From contig JACHLS010000008.1 of assembly GCA_014204635.1 (NCBI GenBank), positions 1-64,000 of the forward strand: a stretch of 64,000 bases of DNA, in the 5' to 3' direction. Below, piece after piece: positions 44,383 to 53,316 of the stretch (its first letter is position 1; every line of letters starts with the position of its first letter). The notes beneath the pieces were generated by a model. That model was given only the letters and a program-made list of their open reading frames with translations. It made no database searches and was not told the DNA's origin. This DNA is from Sporosarcina luteola. Lineage in GTDB: Bacteria; Bacillota; Bacilli; Bacillales_A; Planococcaceae. A program made the translations under genes and the position numbers.

Positions 44383-46116
44383 ATGAAGCGTTCGGTTCGT
44401 AACAAATTGGTCTCTTTAGGTGCACTCGTCATCTTACTCCCTTTACTCGGGGTAGGAATTGTCAATTATATGATCGCAAAACAAGAGCTGGATCAGGTGG
44501 GACGGCTCGGGTTGGAAAATGGAACGTTTGCTATCCTTGATTTAATTGACTTGCTGGACACCAACGTAAATAATGGCTACCTCACATTAGAGGAAGCACA
44601 AGAAATTGCGAGAGAGAAAATAATCGGCAAAAAGACTAGTAATGGCAAGCGTTTGATAACTAATCCCGCCAAATATGGAGAGAACTTTTATTTTTATGCA
44701 ATCACTGAAAACGGGTATGTGGAAGCACATCCAAGTTTGGAAAAAGAAAATATTTATGATTTACAAACCGTTGATGGCCGTTATTTCATAAGAGAGGTCA
44801 TTGAGAAAGCAAAGGATGGCGGCGGTTTTGTAAAATATGACTGGCCGACTCCGACCAATCCGGATGAGGAAGCTCCCAAAATTACATATAGCTTGATTGA
44901 TCCAAATTGGGGATGGATCATTGCAGCGGGCACTTATGAAATGGATTTTAATGCAGGAGCACAAAAGGTTCTTAATTTTACTATGATTACTATCCTGCTT
45001 GCATTGATTGTCGGTATGGGACTATTTTGGTTCTTCTCTGGAAGAATGACGGGCTACATAAAAAAAATCATGTATATGACTTCCAATATAGCCGAAGGTA
45101 AATTGTCCGAACCTCCTATTCCAATACGTACGTCCGATGAACTCGGCATTCTAGCTTCAAATGTGAACAACATGAAAGAGAGCTTAAACGAAATGGTCGG
45201 ACATACGCGCGACTCATCCCTCAAGATGCGGAGTTCTTCAGAAGTATTAAGTGCCATAACAGAGGAAACGACTGCCTCAGCGGACGAAATCCACCATGCC
45301 ATCAATGAAATTTCAAAAGGTGCCATCGTTCAAGCGGAGGAGGCAGATACTGCCATTGGGAAAGTAGAGCATTTATCGGACTTAATCGATCAAACAACGA
45401 GCCGGTATACTCAAATACTGTCTGAAATGAATGACATGACGCGGTTGCAAAAATCCGGCATGGAGCAGGTGGGACATCTGGGACTCAACTCTGCTTCGTT
45501 CCGCCATGAGATTGATGGATTACAGAATAACTTTATTCAATTGGCGAACCATATGAATGAAATCCAAACAATCGTTCAAACGATCTCAGCTATATCAGAA
45601 CAAACCAATCTGCTTGCGTTGAACGCCAGCATTGAAGCTGCCCGGGCAGGCGAACATGGAAAGGGCTTTGCCGTCGTGGCGAATGAAGTGAAAAAGCTGT
45701 CGGAAGAAACGAATGGTGCGACCAACCGGGTCCGGGAGTTGCTATCCTCCATCAAACAGGATACGCTATCTGCCGAGCAGCAGATGGAGCAGACGTTGGA
45801 GCTGGCTACAGAGCAAGCCCATCTTATTGATGAAACGAGTTGTGCGTTTGCTACTTTGTCATCCTCCATTCAAGACATTTCGTCCTTGCTGTCTGCAATG
45901 GAACAAGATATGAATACCATGGATGCGAATCGGCAAATTGTCGTTCAAGCGATTTCTCAAATCGCTTCGGTAGCAGCTCAGTCAGCAGCAGCCACCGAGG
46001 AAATCAATGCTTCCGTGGATGAACAAAAGTACGCTATTGAAACCATCATGCACTCTTCGTTGGAATTGCATACTGAAGCGGAGCGAATGCACGAACTGGT
46101 TCAACGGTTCACATAA
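44383..46116 (+). CDS. Methyl-accepting chemotaxis protein with single Cache domain
   Basis: A 577-residue transmembrane receptor. Helix 1 is at about 11-32, an extracellular sCache-type sensor at about 35-190 ([33 protein letters not shown]), helix 2 at about 196-217, HAMP at about 218-270 and the signalling coiled coil to the end. The hairpin tip [18 protein letters not shown] is the conserved CheA/CheW contact. Single-Cache receptors often sense carboxylates, but the ligand here is unknown. Start ATG at 44383 follows AAGGAG. The gene is free-standing, with motAB the only other motility genes here. Confidence 0.94.
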   Translation: MKRSVRNKLVSLGALVILLPLLGVGIVNYMIAKQELDQVGRLGLENGTFAILDLIDLLDTNVNNGYLTLEEAQEIAREKIIGKKTSNGKRLITNPAKYGENFYFYAITENGYVEAHPSLEKENIYDLQTVDGRYFIREVIEKAKDGGGFVKYDWPTPTNPDEEAPKITYSLIDPNWGWIIAAGTYEMDFNAGAQKVLNFTMITILLALIVGMGLFWFFSGRMTGYIKKIMYMTSNIAEGKLSEPPIPIRTSDELGILASNVNNMKESLNEMVGHTRDSSLKMRSSSEVLSAITEETTASADEIHHAINEISKGAIVQAEEADTAIGKVEHLSDLIDQTTSRYTQILSEMNDMTRLQKSGMEQVGHLGLNSASFRHEIDGLQNNFIQLANHMNEIQTIVQTISAISEQTNLLALNASIEAARAGEHGKGFAVVANEVKKLSEETNGATNRVRELLSSIKQDTLSAEQQMEQTLELATEQAHLIDETSCAFATLSSSIQDISSLLSAMEQDMNTMDANRQIVVQAISQIASVAAQSAAATEEINASVDEQKYAIETIMHSSLELHTEAERMHELVQRFT

Positions 46117-46120
46117 TGTT

Positions 46121-46160
46121 GAAACTCCTCCTTCCCATGACGGGGAGGAGGAGTTTCGTT
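46121..46160. terminator. Bidirectional terminator between the chemoreceptor and ATP-grasp genes
   Basis: The 16-bp arms GAAACTCCTCCTTCCC / GGGGAGGAGGAGTTTC pair with one G-U. T-rich sequence on the plus strand is modest. Confidence 0.78.
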
Positions 46161-47374
46161 TACCAAATATTATTTTTGTATTTTTTGTAGTAATTGACCT
46201 GACGCATGAATAGGTACAATTTCCGTTTGAAACTTTTATCCTGCTTATAAAACAAAGGATTCGCATATTTGCCTTGACGAAGAAGTTCGTTGATCTCCTC
46301 CCGAACGTTTGGATTGCCAACAAACTTGCGTAAAACGATCTTAGGTACGACTGTAAATAGGAATTTCTCTTTTAACAGCGTGAGCGGCTTAGTTTTTTTG
46401 TAGATCAAGTCATCGATAAAATTCCGTGCCAAGTTATGTCCGCAGGATGTGATGTAATAGCTGGAACGTCCTTGGCGGATGTTCACTTCAAAAACTTTAA
46501 ACTTCCCATCCCGATGATCATACTTCAAATCGAAATTCGCATAGCCCACGTAATGAAGAGCCTCCAGGAAACCTTTCAACTTCAGCATCATTTCCTCGTT
46601 ATAACGAGTGATGACCGACGTATAATTGCCAATTGCCGTCACGGTATGTTCCTGCAAGACAACTTGGCCAAACGTGATCAATTCCGTATTTCCTTTGCTA
46701 TTTATGTAGAAAACCGAATCCCACATATACGTATCATCGCCAGGAATAAAATCTTGGATGATGAGATCCTCTGTATAGCCACTCGCTTTTATCGTTTGGA
46801 TGACGTCTTGAATTTCATCATAGGAATCCACTTTGTACACTTTTTGCATTCCCGGAAACGGATTTTTGTAATAGAGAACTCCATTGCTCGGTTTAATGAT
46901 AACAGGGAACATTACTTCTTCTTCAAAAGGCTTGTCTTCTGAGCAAGAGTGAAAATAAGTAGCCGGCGTATCGATACCATGCTTCGCGCAAAGCTGGTAA
47001 AAGTTCTTTTTTACGAGCAATTGATTCATCAGATCTTCATGAATGTAATTAAACACAAAGTCTTCCCGAAGCGCATCTTGATTTTCGATGATCATCCGGA
47101 CATATAAATCATTCGTGCCGATCAGAATCATCTTTTTTTCAGGTTGCCGATACTTTGCCGCCACTTCCTTTAAAAAACGCACGAATACTTCCCTTTCGCC
47201 GATTTGCGCATTGTATTCGATCACTTGGGGGATTGTGCTCAAATTCGTGAAGGAAAGAGGTTCCTTGCCGACTAGAATCGGATGGATGCCATACTCTTCA
47301 TGAAAAGAGATAGCCATGTTATATGCATTTATATCTGTTCCGATGATGATCGGAATAAAAGGATGGTTTGTCAT
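46160..47374 (-). CDS. ATP-grasp carboxylate-amine ligase, D-aspartate-ligase-like
   Basis: A 404-residue ATP-grasp enzyme. The N-terminal FIPIIIGTDINAYNMAISFHEEYG and C-terminal FEVNIRQGRSSYYITSCGHN segments resemble D-aspartate ligase and related peptidoglycan cross-bridge enzymes. These activate D-Asp or D-Glu and attach it to the Lys side chain of the stem peptide. Planococcaceae often have Lys-D-Asp or Lys-D-Glu (A4alpha) bridges, so this role is plausible but not proven. No aspartate racemase gene is adjacent. The ATG at 47374 after GGAGGG is preferred over 47434. Confidence 0.7.
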   Translation of the reverse strand: MTNHPFIPIIIGTDINAYNMAISFHEEYGIHPILVGKEPLSFTNLSTIPQVIEYNAQIGEREVFVRFLKEVAAKYRQPEKKMILIGTNDLYVRMIIENQDALREDFVFNYIHEDLMNQLLVKKNFYQLCAKHGIDTPATYFHSCSEDKPFEEEVMFPVIIKPSNGVLYYKNPFPGMQKVYKVDSYDEIQDVIQTIKASGYTEDLIIQDFIPGDDTYMWDSVFYINSKGNTELITFGQVVLQEHTVTAIGNYTSVITRYNEEMMLKLKGFLEALHYVGYANFDLKYDHRDGKFKVFEVNIRQGRSSYYITSCGHNLARNFIDDLIYKKTKPLTLLKEKFLFTVVPKIVLRKFVGNPNVREEINELLRQGKYANPLFYKQDKSFKRKLYLFMRQVNYYKKYKNNIW

Positions 47375-47505
47375 GGTTGCCCTCCAGCTAACTATTGTCT
47401 TTTTAAGTGTAGGGTTCCTTATTTCCGATGTCAATGTTTAGCGGGGTCAATGGGAAGATGGTGCTAATAGACTTCCTATGCCAATTCACAGCCGTTTTGC
47501 CTTGC

Positions 47506-48198
47506 CTACATCCGTATGTTCGCTTCCTTTTTGAGAGCCTGCCATGGAAGGACAGCAGGAGGAAGAGATTCAAAACAGAGCTGTTCTTTCGTTGTCGGAT
47601 GCGGGAATTCCAGGCGGTGTGCCCATAAGGCAAGCTGCTCACCTGGCCGGTTGAGCCCCTTCCCGTACTTTTGATCCCCATACAGTGGCGTTCCGTTTTC
47701 CGCCAATTGCACACGGATTTGATGCGACCTTCCCGTTTGGAGAGTTACAGCAACTAAACTATGATCTGCTGTTTGGTCTATCACTTTGTAATCGAGGATC
47801 GCTCGCTTGGCGCCTTCACTTTTGGAACCTACAACATGGACCTTATTCTTTCGCGAATCTTTCCATAAGAAATGCTCCAATGTGGCTTGACGCTTGGAAG
47901 GTTTTCCACGAACAACTGCCAAGTACTCTCTTCTCATGTTCCCTTTTCGTAACACATCCGCTAAACGGGAGGCGGCCTTGGACGTTTTTGCAAAAACCAT
48001 CACCCCTCCTACCGGCCGGTCGAGACGATGCACCAGGCCAAGAAACACATTGCCCGGTTTTTGGTAGCGTCTTTTCAGATCGTCTTTTAATAACGTCAAC
48101 AAATCGGCATCACCGCTCGCGTCTTCCTGCACCGGCACATTTACCGGCTTCACTACAACGAGCAAATGATTATCCTCATATAAAATGTGTATGTGCAT
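47506..48198 (-). CDS. RluA family RNA pseudouridine synthase
   Basis: A 230-residue pseudouridine synthase without an S4 domain. The catalytic Asp is in HRLDRPVGGVMVFAKT near residue 60, and the family blocks TGRSHQIRVQ, LYGDQKYG and LWAHRLEFPHP follow. The target may be 23S rRNA or tRNA; the site modified cannot be told. Start ATG at 48198. The usual T in HRLDRPTSG is replaced by V. Confidence 0.9.
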   Translation of the reverse strand: MHIHILYEDNHLLVVVKPVNVPVQEDASGDADLLTLLKDDLKRRYQKPGNVFLGLVHRLDRPVGGVMVFAKTSKAASRLADVLRKGNMRREYLAVVRGKPSKRQATLEHFLWKDSRKNKVHVVGSKSEGAKRAILDYKVIDQTADHSLVAVTLQTGRSHQIRVQLAENGTPLYGDQKYGKGLNRPGEQLALWAHRLEFPHPTTKEQLCFESLPPAVLPWQALKKEANIRM

Positions 48199-48315
48199 TT
48201 CGCTCTGCCCCTCTTCTTCCTAAAGTTGGGCAAGTCTCCTGTAAATTACTTGTTATCAATGTAAATCTCCTCCATTCGTGTCCAGTATACTATAGCTCTA
48301 TTATTTTTGGGGCAT

Positions 48316-48346
48316 AAAAAAAGAGATTGCGATTATTAGCAATCTC
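48316..48346 (-). terminator. Terminator after the 156-residue secreted protein gene
   Basis: On the minus strand GAGATTGC and GCAATCTC pair around an 8-base loop and are followed by seven T. Confidence 0.85.
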
Positions 48347-48349
48347 CCA

Positions 48350-48820
48350 TTAGTTTTCTTGAACTACCCCCTTGTAATATACGGTTTCTAATTGCAGACC
48401 TTCGCTCGTCCTGTTAAAGACAAACATATGACGGGAAATCCCGTTCTCATAGAATTCAGAAGGCTTATGAACTTTCATATCCAATAGCACATCATACACT
48501 TCGTCACCCTTTGAACTAAACTCCAGATCACTTGTTGTTACTTCCATACTCACTAGTTGCATGTCCTTAATCCCATGAATTCCTTCCCGATTGGATTGGT
48601 TCTCTTGATCGTTTAAATACCATAACAAGTGCTCATGCGTTTCAGAGTCATATTGAAACAGGTCCACATATTCATTCCAATTATTCGATTTTATATAATT
48701 GATGTATTGACGAATAATTGTTTCAGCTTCGTTCTGACTAGAAGAAAAGATTATTGATGTAAATAAAGTCGAAACTATTAAGAGAAAACTAACGATACAT
48801 ACCCACCATTCTCTTTTCAC
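48350..48820 (-). CDS. Membrane-anchored or secreted protein, unknown
   Basis: A 156-residue protein starting with GTG at 48820 (AGGTGAGCTA upstream). Residues 4-27 form a hydrophobic signal/anchor with no lipobox. The rest is acidic, aromatic and alpha/beta in character (EAETIIRQYINYIKSNNW, DVLLDMKVHKP), reminiscent of NTF2-like extracytoplasmic domains. I do not recognise the family. It has its own terminator. Confidence 0.65.
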   Translation of the reverse strand: MKREWWVCIVSFLLIVSTLFTSIIFSSSQNEAETIIRQYINYIKSNNWNEYVDLFQYDSETHEHLLWYLNDQENQSNREGIHGIKDMQLVSMEVTTSDLEFSSKGDEVYDVLLDMKVHKPSEFYENGISRHMFVFNRTSEGLQLETVYYKGVVQEN

Positions 48821-48910
48821 TAGCTCACCTCGCAGTAAATTGCAGCATTAATACGATCTGTTGTTGTCTGTATTCCTCATTCACAAACATTTACAAACAA
48901 GCATACTACC

Positions 48911-49396
48911 TCAAATCTGGTATTCCTTCTTAATTCTATCCAACAAAATCCGGCAACCGCCGATCACTAATTCATACGTCTCTTGGAAATCTCCCGTGTA
49001 ATACGGATCGGGCACGTCCCTCCCGTGCTCCGTCAGGTCAAGAAGACGGAATATCTTCGGATGATCCGGCTGCCCAAGGAGATCCCGGATCGTACGGATG
49101 TTGCTGTCATCCATACCGATTATATAATCAAACTTATCAAAATCGGATAGGTTCAATTGCCGGCCTGCCATTCCTTCCGAAGAGATTCCATTTTCTCTCA
49201 ATTTAGCCACCGTCCCTTTATGAGGCGGATCACCGACATGCCAACTGCTCGTTGCTGCCGAATCTACAGCAATACAGCCCTCTGCACCTTCTTCTTCCAC
49301 CATATGCCGGAAAACTGCTTCTGCCATTGGGGAACGGCATATATTGCCTAGGCAGACGAATAAAACATGCACTTTCTTAAGATGCCTTTCTTTCAT
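48911..49396 (-). CDS. yfkJ: Low-molecular-weight protein-tyrosine phosphatase (YfkJ)
   Basis: A 161-residue LMW phosphatase. The phosphate loop is CLGNICRS (Cys15 nucleophile, Arg21), and the general-acid Asp is in VPDPYYTGDFQETYELV. The family DSAGTS segment is altered to DSAATSS. The ending (GGCRILLDRIKKEYQI) aligns well with B. subtilis YfkJ, a stress-linked phosphatase. The ATG at 49396 is preferred over the ORF 22 codons longer, with AAAGGAG about ten bases upstream. Confidence 0.9.
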   Translation of the reverse strand: MKERHLKKVHVLFVCLGNICRSPMAEAVFRHMVEEEGAEGCIAVDSAATSSWHVGDPPHKGTVAKLRENGISSEGMAGRQLNLSDFDKFDYIIGMDDSNIRTIRDLLGQPDHPKIFRLLDLTEHGRDVPDPYYTGDFQETYELVIGGCRILLDRIKKEYQI

Positions 49397-49445
49397 GAGG
49401 ATTCCACTCCTTTCCCTTCTACTTCTCATCTTGGCATAACCCGAT

Positions 49446-49494
49446 AAAAACTGCACCTCCAATTGTTAGATGGTATCTAACAATTGGGGTGCAG
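49446..49494 (-). terminator. Terminator after the SLH repeat protein gene
   Basis: Near-perfect arms CTGCACCTCCAATTGTTAGA / TCTAACAATTGGGGTGCAG form a stem of about 20 bp, followed on the minus strand by TTTTTATC. Confidence 0.9.
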
Positions 49495-49524
49495 TTCAGG
49501 AACGCGAAGGTTTTTCTTATGCTA

Positions 49525-51159
49525 TTATTTCCCTTTACCGTATTGAGCACGCTTTGCTTCGCCAATCGATTTTCCGGACTCCGACATTTGCTTGCCATAT
49601 TCTTTGTTCTGCTGTTGCTTCTCTTGGGCCAAATCCTTTTTCGCATTGATTAATTCCTGCGCTTTCGCTTCATCGCCATTGCGTTTTGCTTCTCCGATGG
49701 ATTGGCCGATTTCCGACATTTGCTTGCCGTATTCTTTGTTCTGCTGTTGCTTTTCTTGGGCCAAATCTTTTTTCGCATCGATTAATTCCTGCGCTTTCGC
49801 TTCATCGCCATTGCGTTTTGCGTCTCCGATGGATTGGCCGATTTCCGACATTTGCTTGCCGTATTCTTTGTTCTGCTGTTGCTTTTCTTGAGCCAAATCT
49901 TTTTTCGCATCGATTAATTCCTGCGCTTTCGCTTCATCGCCATTGCGTTTCGCTTCTCCGATGGATTGGCCAATTTCCGACATTTGCTTGCCGTATTCTT
50001 TGTTCTGCTGTTGTTTTTCTTGGGCCAAATCCTTTTTCGCATCAATTAATTCCTGCGCTTTCGCTTCATCGCCATTACGTTTCGCTTCTCCGATCGCTTG
50101 GCCTAACTCGGACATTTGCTTACCCGTATCCTTATTTGTTCCCTCGGCTTTGCTATTTGTATCTTTTTTTGATTTCTCAATTTCCGAAATTTGTTTGCCA
50201 AGGTCTTTAGTTTGTTCTCTTTTATCCTGGCTGACGGCTTTCTTTTCCAGAATGAGTTGTTGTACTTTATCGTAGTCACCAGCTCGCTTCGCTTCACCAA
50301 TCGCCTTGCCGATATCTTCCATCTTGACGCCAAGTTCTTTGGCAACTTCTTTTTTCTTCTCGATTAACTGTTGCTTTTGCGCCTTCAATTCTTGCTTGTC
50401 GGGTATTGCAATTGGATCCACTTTAAGCAATGCTTCTTCCTTTGCCAACCGAAGGCTTTCTTTTGCATCAGCCGCGTTGATTTCTATCTTATCCGCAATG
50501 ACCTCTGGATTGACAGATACTTTGCCGTTATCTGCAATTCGTTTAAAGAAAGCAACGGCTTGGGCACGAGTCAATTGATCAGTAGCACCAAACTTCTCTA
50601 CGGGCGTTTTGCCGTTAGGATTGCTCCCATTCGAGATGCCTTTTTCAAACAAGTATGTAACAGCTTCTTCTAAATCACTCGAATTATTTTGCAGGTAAGC
50701 AAATACTTGTGCGATTAACCCCCGATTGACAGGATTTTTTCTAAAGTTGACGTCATCGTAGCCCAATAGCGGAATTTTGTAATGAGCTAAGCCATCGTAT
50801 TTCTGATTCGCCCATTTCGAGTCTGTTGTGCTAAAGAGTGCAACCTCTTTCCCCAGCTCTTCGTAGAAGCGAGTCAGCATCGTGGTGAATTGTTCTTCTG
50901 TCAATACATCATTCGGTTTAAAAGTGCCATCCGGGAATCCTTTGATTAACCCCGTAGAAGCAGCCCATTCAATAGAATCTGTCGCCCAATATCCTTTAGC
51001 AATGTCTTTGAACGCTGTTTTTGTTTTCGCTTCTGCGACTGCAGCCACCCCTTTTTCAGCTGCCAGTGCAGGCGAATAGGCACTGATTGTAGATAATGCA
51101 ACCGTGCAAACAGCTGCAGTTTTAAATACCTTTGACCAAGTTGTACTTTTTTTATCCAT
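49525..51159 (-). CDS. SLH-domain surface protein with C-terminal 44-residue repeats
   Basis: A 544-residue exported protein. A signal peptide ends at PALAA (about residue 34). An SLH domain follows (AFKDIAKGYWATDSIEWAA near 49-100), and more divergent SLH-like segments extend to about 210 (FGATDQLTRAQAVAFFKRI). SLH domains anchor proteins to pyruvylated wall polymer. The rest is a highly charged helical region. Its last part has four nearly identical 44-residue units (GKQMSEIGQSIGEAKRNGD...), after more divergent relatives (IGKAIGEAKRAGDYDKVQQL). It is probably an extended coiled coil. The ATG at 51159 after AGGAGG is preferred. Function unknown. Confidence 0.85.
   Translation of the reverse strand: MDKKSTTWSKVFKTAAVCTVALSTISAYSPALAAEKGVAAVAEAKTKTAFKDIAKGYWATDSIEWAASTGLIKGFPDGTFKPNDVLTEEQFTTMLTRFYEELGKEVALFSTTDSKWANQKYDGLAHYKIPLLGYDDVNFRKNPVNRGLIAQVFAYLQNNSSDLEEAVTYLFEKGISNGSNPNGKTPVEKFGATDQLTRAQAVAFFKRIADNGKVSVNPEVIADKIEINAADAKESLRLAKEEALLKVDPIAIPDKQELKAQKQQLIEKKKEVAKELGVKMEDIGKAIGEAKRAGDYDKVQQLILEKKAVSQDKREQTKDLGKQISEIEKSKKDTNSKAEGTNKDTGKQMSELGQAIGEAKRNGDEAKAQELIDAKKDLAQEKQQQNKEYGKQMSEIGQSIGEAKRNGDEAKAQELIDAKKDLAQEKQQQNKEYGKQMSEIGQSIGDAKRNGDEAKAQELIDAKKDLAQEKQQQNKEYGKQMSEIGQSIGEAKRNGDEAKAQELINAKKDLAQEKQQQNKEYGKQMSESGKSIGEAKRAQYGKGK
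49581..50112 (-). repeat. 132-bp tandem repeats inside the SLH protein gene
   Basis: The phrase TCCGACATTTGCTTGCC (complement strand of the coding sequence) recurs with exact 132-bp steps at about 49581, 49713, 49845 and 49977, and a diverged copy sits at 50109. Copies differ at only a few bases. The unit encodes 44 residues, so copy-number changes keep the reading frame. Confidence 0.92.
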
Positions 51160-51312
51160 ACTTTTCTCCTCCTTTTGAATCAGAGAGTCCGGATGATAGT
51201 AAGCAGGATGTATAATGACTAAAGACCCTCTCATTATTTCTATAATAAACCTATTTATCCATAGATGACAATCATTAAATCGCGCGTTTCGACAAATTTC
51301 TCTTTCTTTCTA

Positions 51313-51345
51313 CAAAAAAAGAAAGCTGTCTTTTCAGCTTTCCAC
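51313..51345 (-). terminator. Terminator after the GDPD gene
   Basis: GAAAGCTG and CAGCTTTC pair around a 6-base loop and are followed by seven T on the minus strand. Confidence 0.85.
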
Positions 51346-51347
51346 TC

Positions 51348-52181
51348 TTATTCCTGTGCTAGGTGCAATTCTTCCGGTCTTTCGGAGAAATCAGAAATGA
51401 TTCCGTCTACACCATATTTTTGTGCTTTCCAAATTAATCTTCGGTCCTTTTTTGACCAAACGAGCACTTTGCTTCCATGCTTATGCACTAAATCTACCAT
51501 CCGTTTGTTTGTAAAGGATACATTGAAATTGATATAAGACGCAAAGGCACTATATTCTTCAATTTTTTTACTTGTCATGAACGAATCTGTCGGCCGCATC
51601 AATATAGCGATTTGTACATCAGGTAGAAGAGTATGTATTTTTTTCATCGATTCTACGTCAAAAGATTGAATAATAATACGGCTTAGATCGTCGTATTGTT
51701 CGAGGACCTGCACAACCTTCTCCTCAATTCCTGGATAATTGGTAGGATTCTTTACCTCAATGACGAGTCCGACTTCATCATAGAATTCCTCGATCAATTC
51801 TTGCAAAGTCATGATCTCCTCACCCGAAAATGCTTGCCCGAACTGCTTTCCTGCATCCAGTGTCTTCAATTCAGCCAGTGTCATATTGCGAATATAACCT
51901 TTGCCGTCTGTAGTTCGATCCACCTTATCATCATGCATCACAATCAATTCATCATCAATAGAAAGGTGAACATCACACTCTAAATAATCCGCCTGCATAT
52001 CCACACCCTTTTGGAAAGCAGCACGAGTATTTTCAGGTGCATAGGCCGAAGCTCCCCTATGAGCCACACTGATCATTTCCTGAGGGGCAATTATTATTTT
52101 CGTTTGATTATTATAGCCGACCAGGACGAAAAGACATGTAATGGCGAGTAACACAACAAACAGGGCTCTCTCTTTTCTCAT
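51348..52181 (-). CDS. Glycerophosphodiester phosphodiesterase family protein
   Basis: A 277-residue GDPD-fold enzyme, probably hydrolysing glycerophosphodiesters from lipids or teichoic acid outside the cell. Residues 6-23 form a signal anchor. Catalytic and metal residues are seen in SVAHRGASAYAPENT, LECDVHLSID and VIEVKNP. The final motif VDGIISDFSERP is typical. The ATG at 52181 is taken; a TTG nine bases upstream is also possible. No IS sequence interrupts it, although a decayed IS lies just upstream. Confidence 0.9.
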   Translation of the reverse strand: MRKERALFVVLLAITCLFVLVGYNNQTKIIIAPQEMISVAHRGASAYAPENTRAAFQKGVDMQADYLECDVHLSIDDELIVMHDDKVDRTTDGKGYIRNMTLAELKTLDAGKQFGQAFSGEEIMTLQELIEEFYDEVGLVIEVKNPTNYPGIEEKVVQVLEQYDDLSRIIIQSFDVESMKKIHTLLPDVQIAILMRPTDSFMTSKKIEEYSAFASYINFNVSFTNKRMVDLVHKHGSKVLVWSKKDRRLIWKAQKYGVDGIISDFSERPEELHLAQE

Positions 52182-52327
52182 ACCCCTCAACCTCTTTTCT
52201 TGCTAGAAATATCCGAATTATCTTTTAATATATTATCATAATTCTATAGTCTTGCATACCCCTTAGATGAAAAGAACTATAAAAAAAGAAAAAGTGAATG
52301 AAATTTCACTTGTCCCAGAGTGTAGAC

Positions 52328-52364
52328 AAAAGGGTTGGAAATCGATTTGATTTCCAACCCTTTT
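52328..52364. terminator. Hairpin at the left end of the IS remnant
   Basis: A perfect 16-bp inverted repeat AAAAGGGTTGGAAATC / GATTTCCAACCCTTTT with a 5-base loop. It would end transcription at the IS edge. Confidence 0.75.
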
Positions 52365-52423
52365 CCTGCTTATGTGGATTTTGTGCCAGAATAGAGTCCA
52401 TTCTAATTTCTTTTCTAGTTTCA

Positions 52424-53033
52424 TTACGCTATGACTGGCGCTTTCCATGTCCAGCGGGCCAGTTTCTTCAGATTCATGGCAGCATAAGTCAGCATCGCCT
52501 GCATCCGTCGCATGCCATGCTTTTCTTTGGCTTCAGTTTCCGAACGACTTTCTTTTGGACCTTCCGTTTGTTCGCACTCGCTTTAACATGTGTGGAATCA
52601 ATGAAGACATGATCCGGGCTGAGAAGTCCTTGGTCAGCAAGCTCCTATAGCACCCGATAGAAAATCTGCTCAAACAGATCCGTGTCTGCAAAACGACGGA
52701 CATAGTTCTTCCCGAATGTAGAGAAATGGGGTACCTCCGTATGGAAGCCAAAACCGAGAAACCAACGGTATGCCATGTTCGTTTCAATTTCCTTGATCGT
52801 CTTGCGCATGGAACGTATGCCGAAGGTATATTGGATAAATGTCATCTTGATTAGGACAACCGGATCGATACTGGGTCTTCCAACTGTCGAATAAATGTCT
52901 TCCACTAGAGGATAGATGAAGGAGAAATCAATGGCAGCATCCAATTTGCGGACTAGATGATCCTGCGACACCAATTGTTCAATGGTCAGCATTTCGAATT
53001 GGTCACGCTCGTTGATCTATTTTTCGTCATCAT
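52424..53033 (-). pseudogene. IS1182 family transposase, degenerate
   Basis: The N-terminal domain (LVSQDHLVRKLDAAIDFSFIYPLVEDIYS, then GRPSIDPVVLIKM) is intact from the methionine at 52992. The expected start at 53033 or 53030 is out of frame, indicating a frameshift near 53010-53020. After FEQIFYRVL an in-frame TAG interrupts (about 52650). The frame then continues ELADQGLLSPDHVFIDSTHVKASANK, which carries part of the catalytic region. The centre is deleted, and the C-terminal LTYAAMNLKKLARWTW follows in another frame. It cannot encode an active transposase. Confidence 0.88.
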
Positions 53034-53066
53034 ATCTATCACCTCTTAAAGTTTGTAGGAGACACC

Positions 53067-53193
53067 GTTGATTGGAGTGAAGGCTGGCGACTCCAGTGGG
53101 AACAGCGCGAGCTGAAGACCCTGGACAGAGCGCAGCGAAGGAAGCGGCTGAAGCCGTGCCCACGGAAAGCGTCCAGCCGTAACGGAAATCAAC
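53067..53193. repeat. 127-bp Bacillaceae-type interspersed repeat with GTTGATT/AATCAAC ends
   Basis: This GC-rich block starts GTTGATTGGAGTGAAGG and ends CCGTAACGGAAATCAAC, so its ends are inverted repeats. Internal parts (CGACTCCAGTGGGAAC, AGAGCGCAGCGAAGG, CCGTGCCCACGGAAAGCG) recall a family of about 120-bp structured repeats I know from many Bacillus genomes. It lies inside the right part of the IS remnant, between the transposase start and the right inverted repeat. Confidence 0.65.
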
Positions 53194-53316
53194 TTTTCTA
53201 GTAGTTCATTCATTGTAAAAGAAAAAGACTGTAAGCAAACTCCGAACTTCCTGGAGTTTGTCTACAGTCTGAAACAAGTGAATGAAATCTCACTTGTCCT
53301 TTAACAACAATTCAGG

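Larger units (their letters stand above)
52307..53280 (-). mobile_element. Decayed IS1182-type insertion sequence
   Basis: A 974-bp remnant bounded by 24-bp inverted repeats: 52307-52330 (ending GTGTAGACAAA) and 53257-53280 (starting TTTGTCTACAG). They match at 21 of 24 positions. A broken transposase lies inside. Just outside and partly within both ends is the same GTGAATGAAATYTCACTTGTCC, itself nearly palindromic (starting at 52294 and 53278). It could be a duplicated palindromic target. Intact members are about 1.6-1.9 kb, so the middle is deleted. Confidence 0.8.

Noticed and set aside
49592..50275. Long plus-strand ORFs opposite the SLH repeat region
   Set aside because: They are repeat-driven shadows of the 132-bp units on the other strand. 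The minus-strand frame has a signal peptide, SLH domains, start and terminator.
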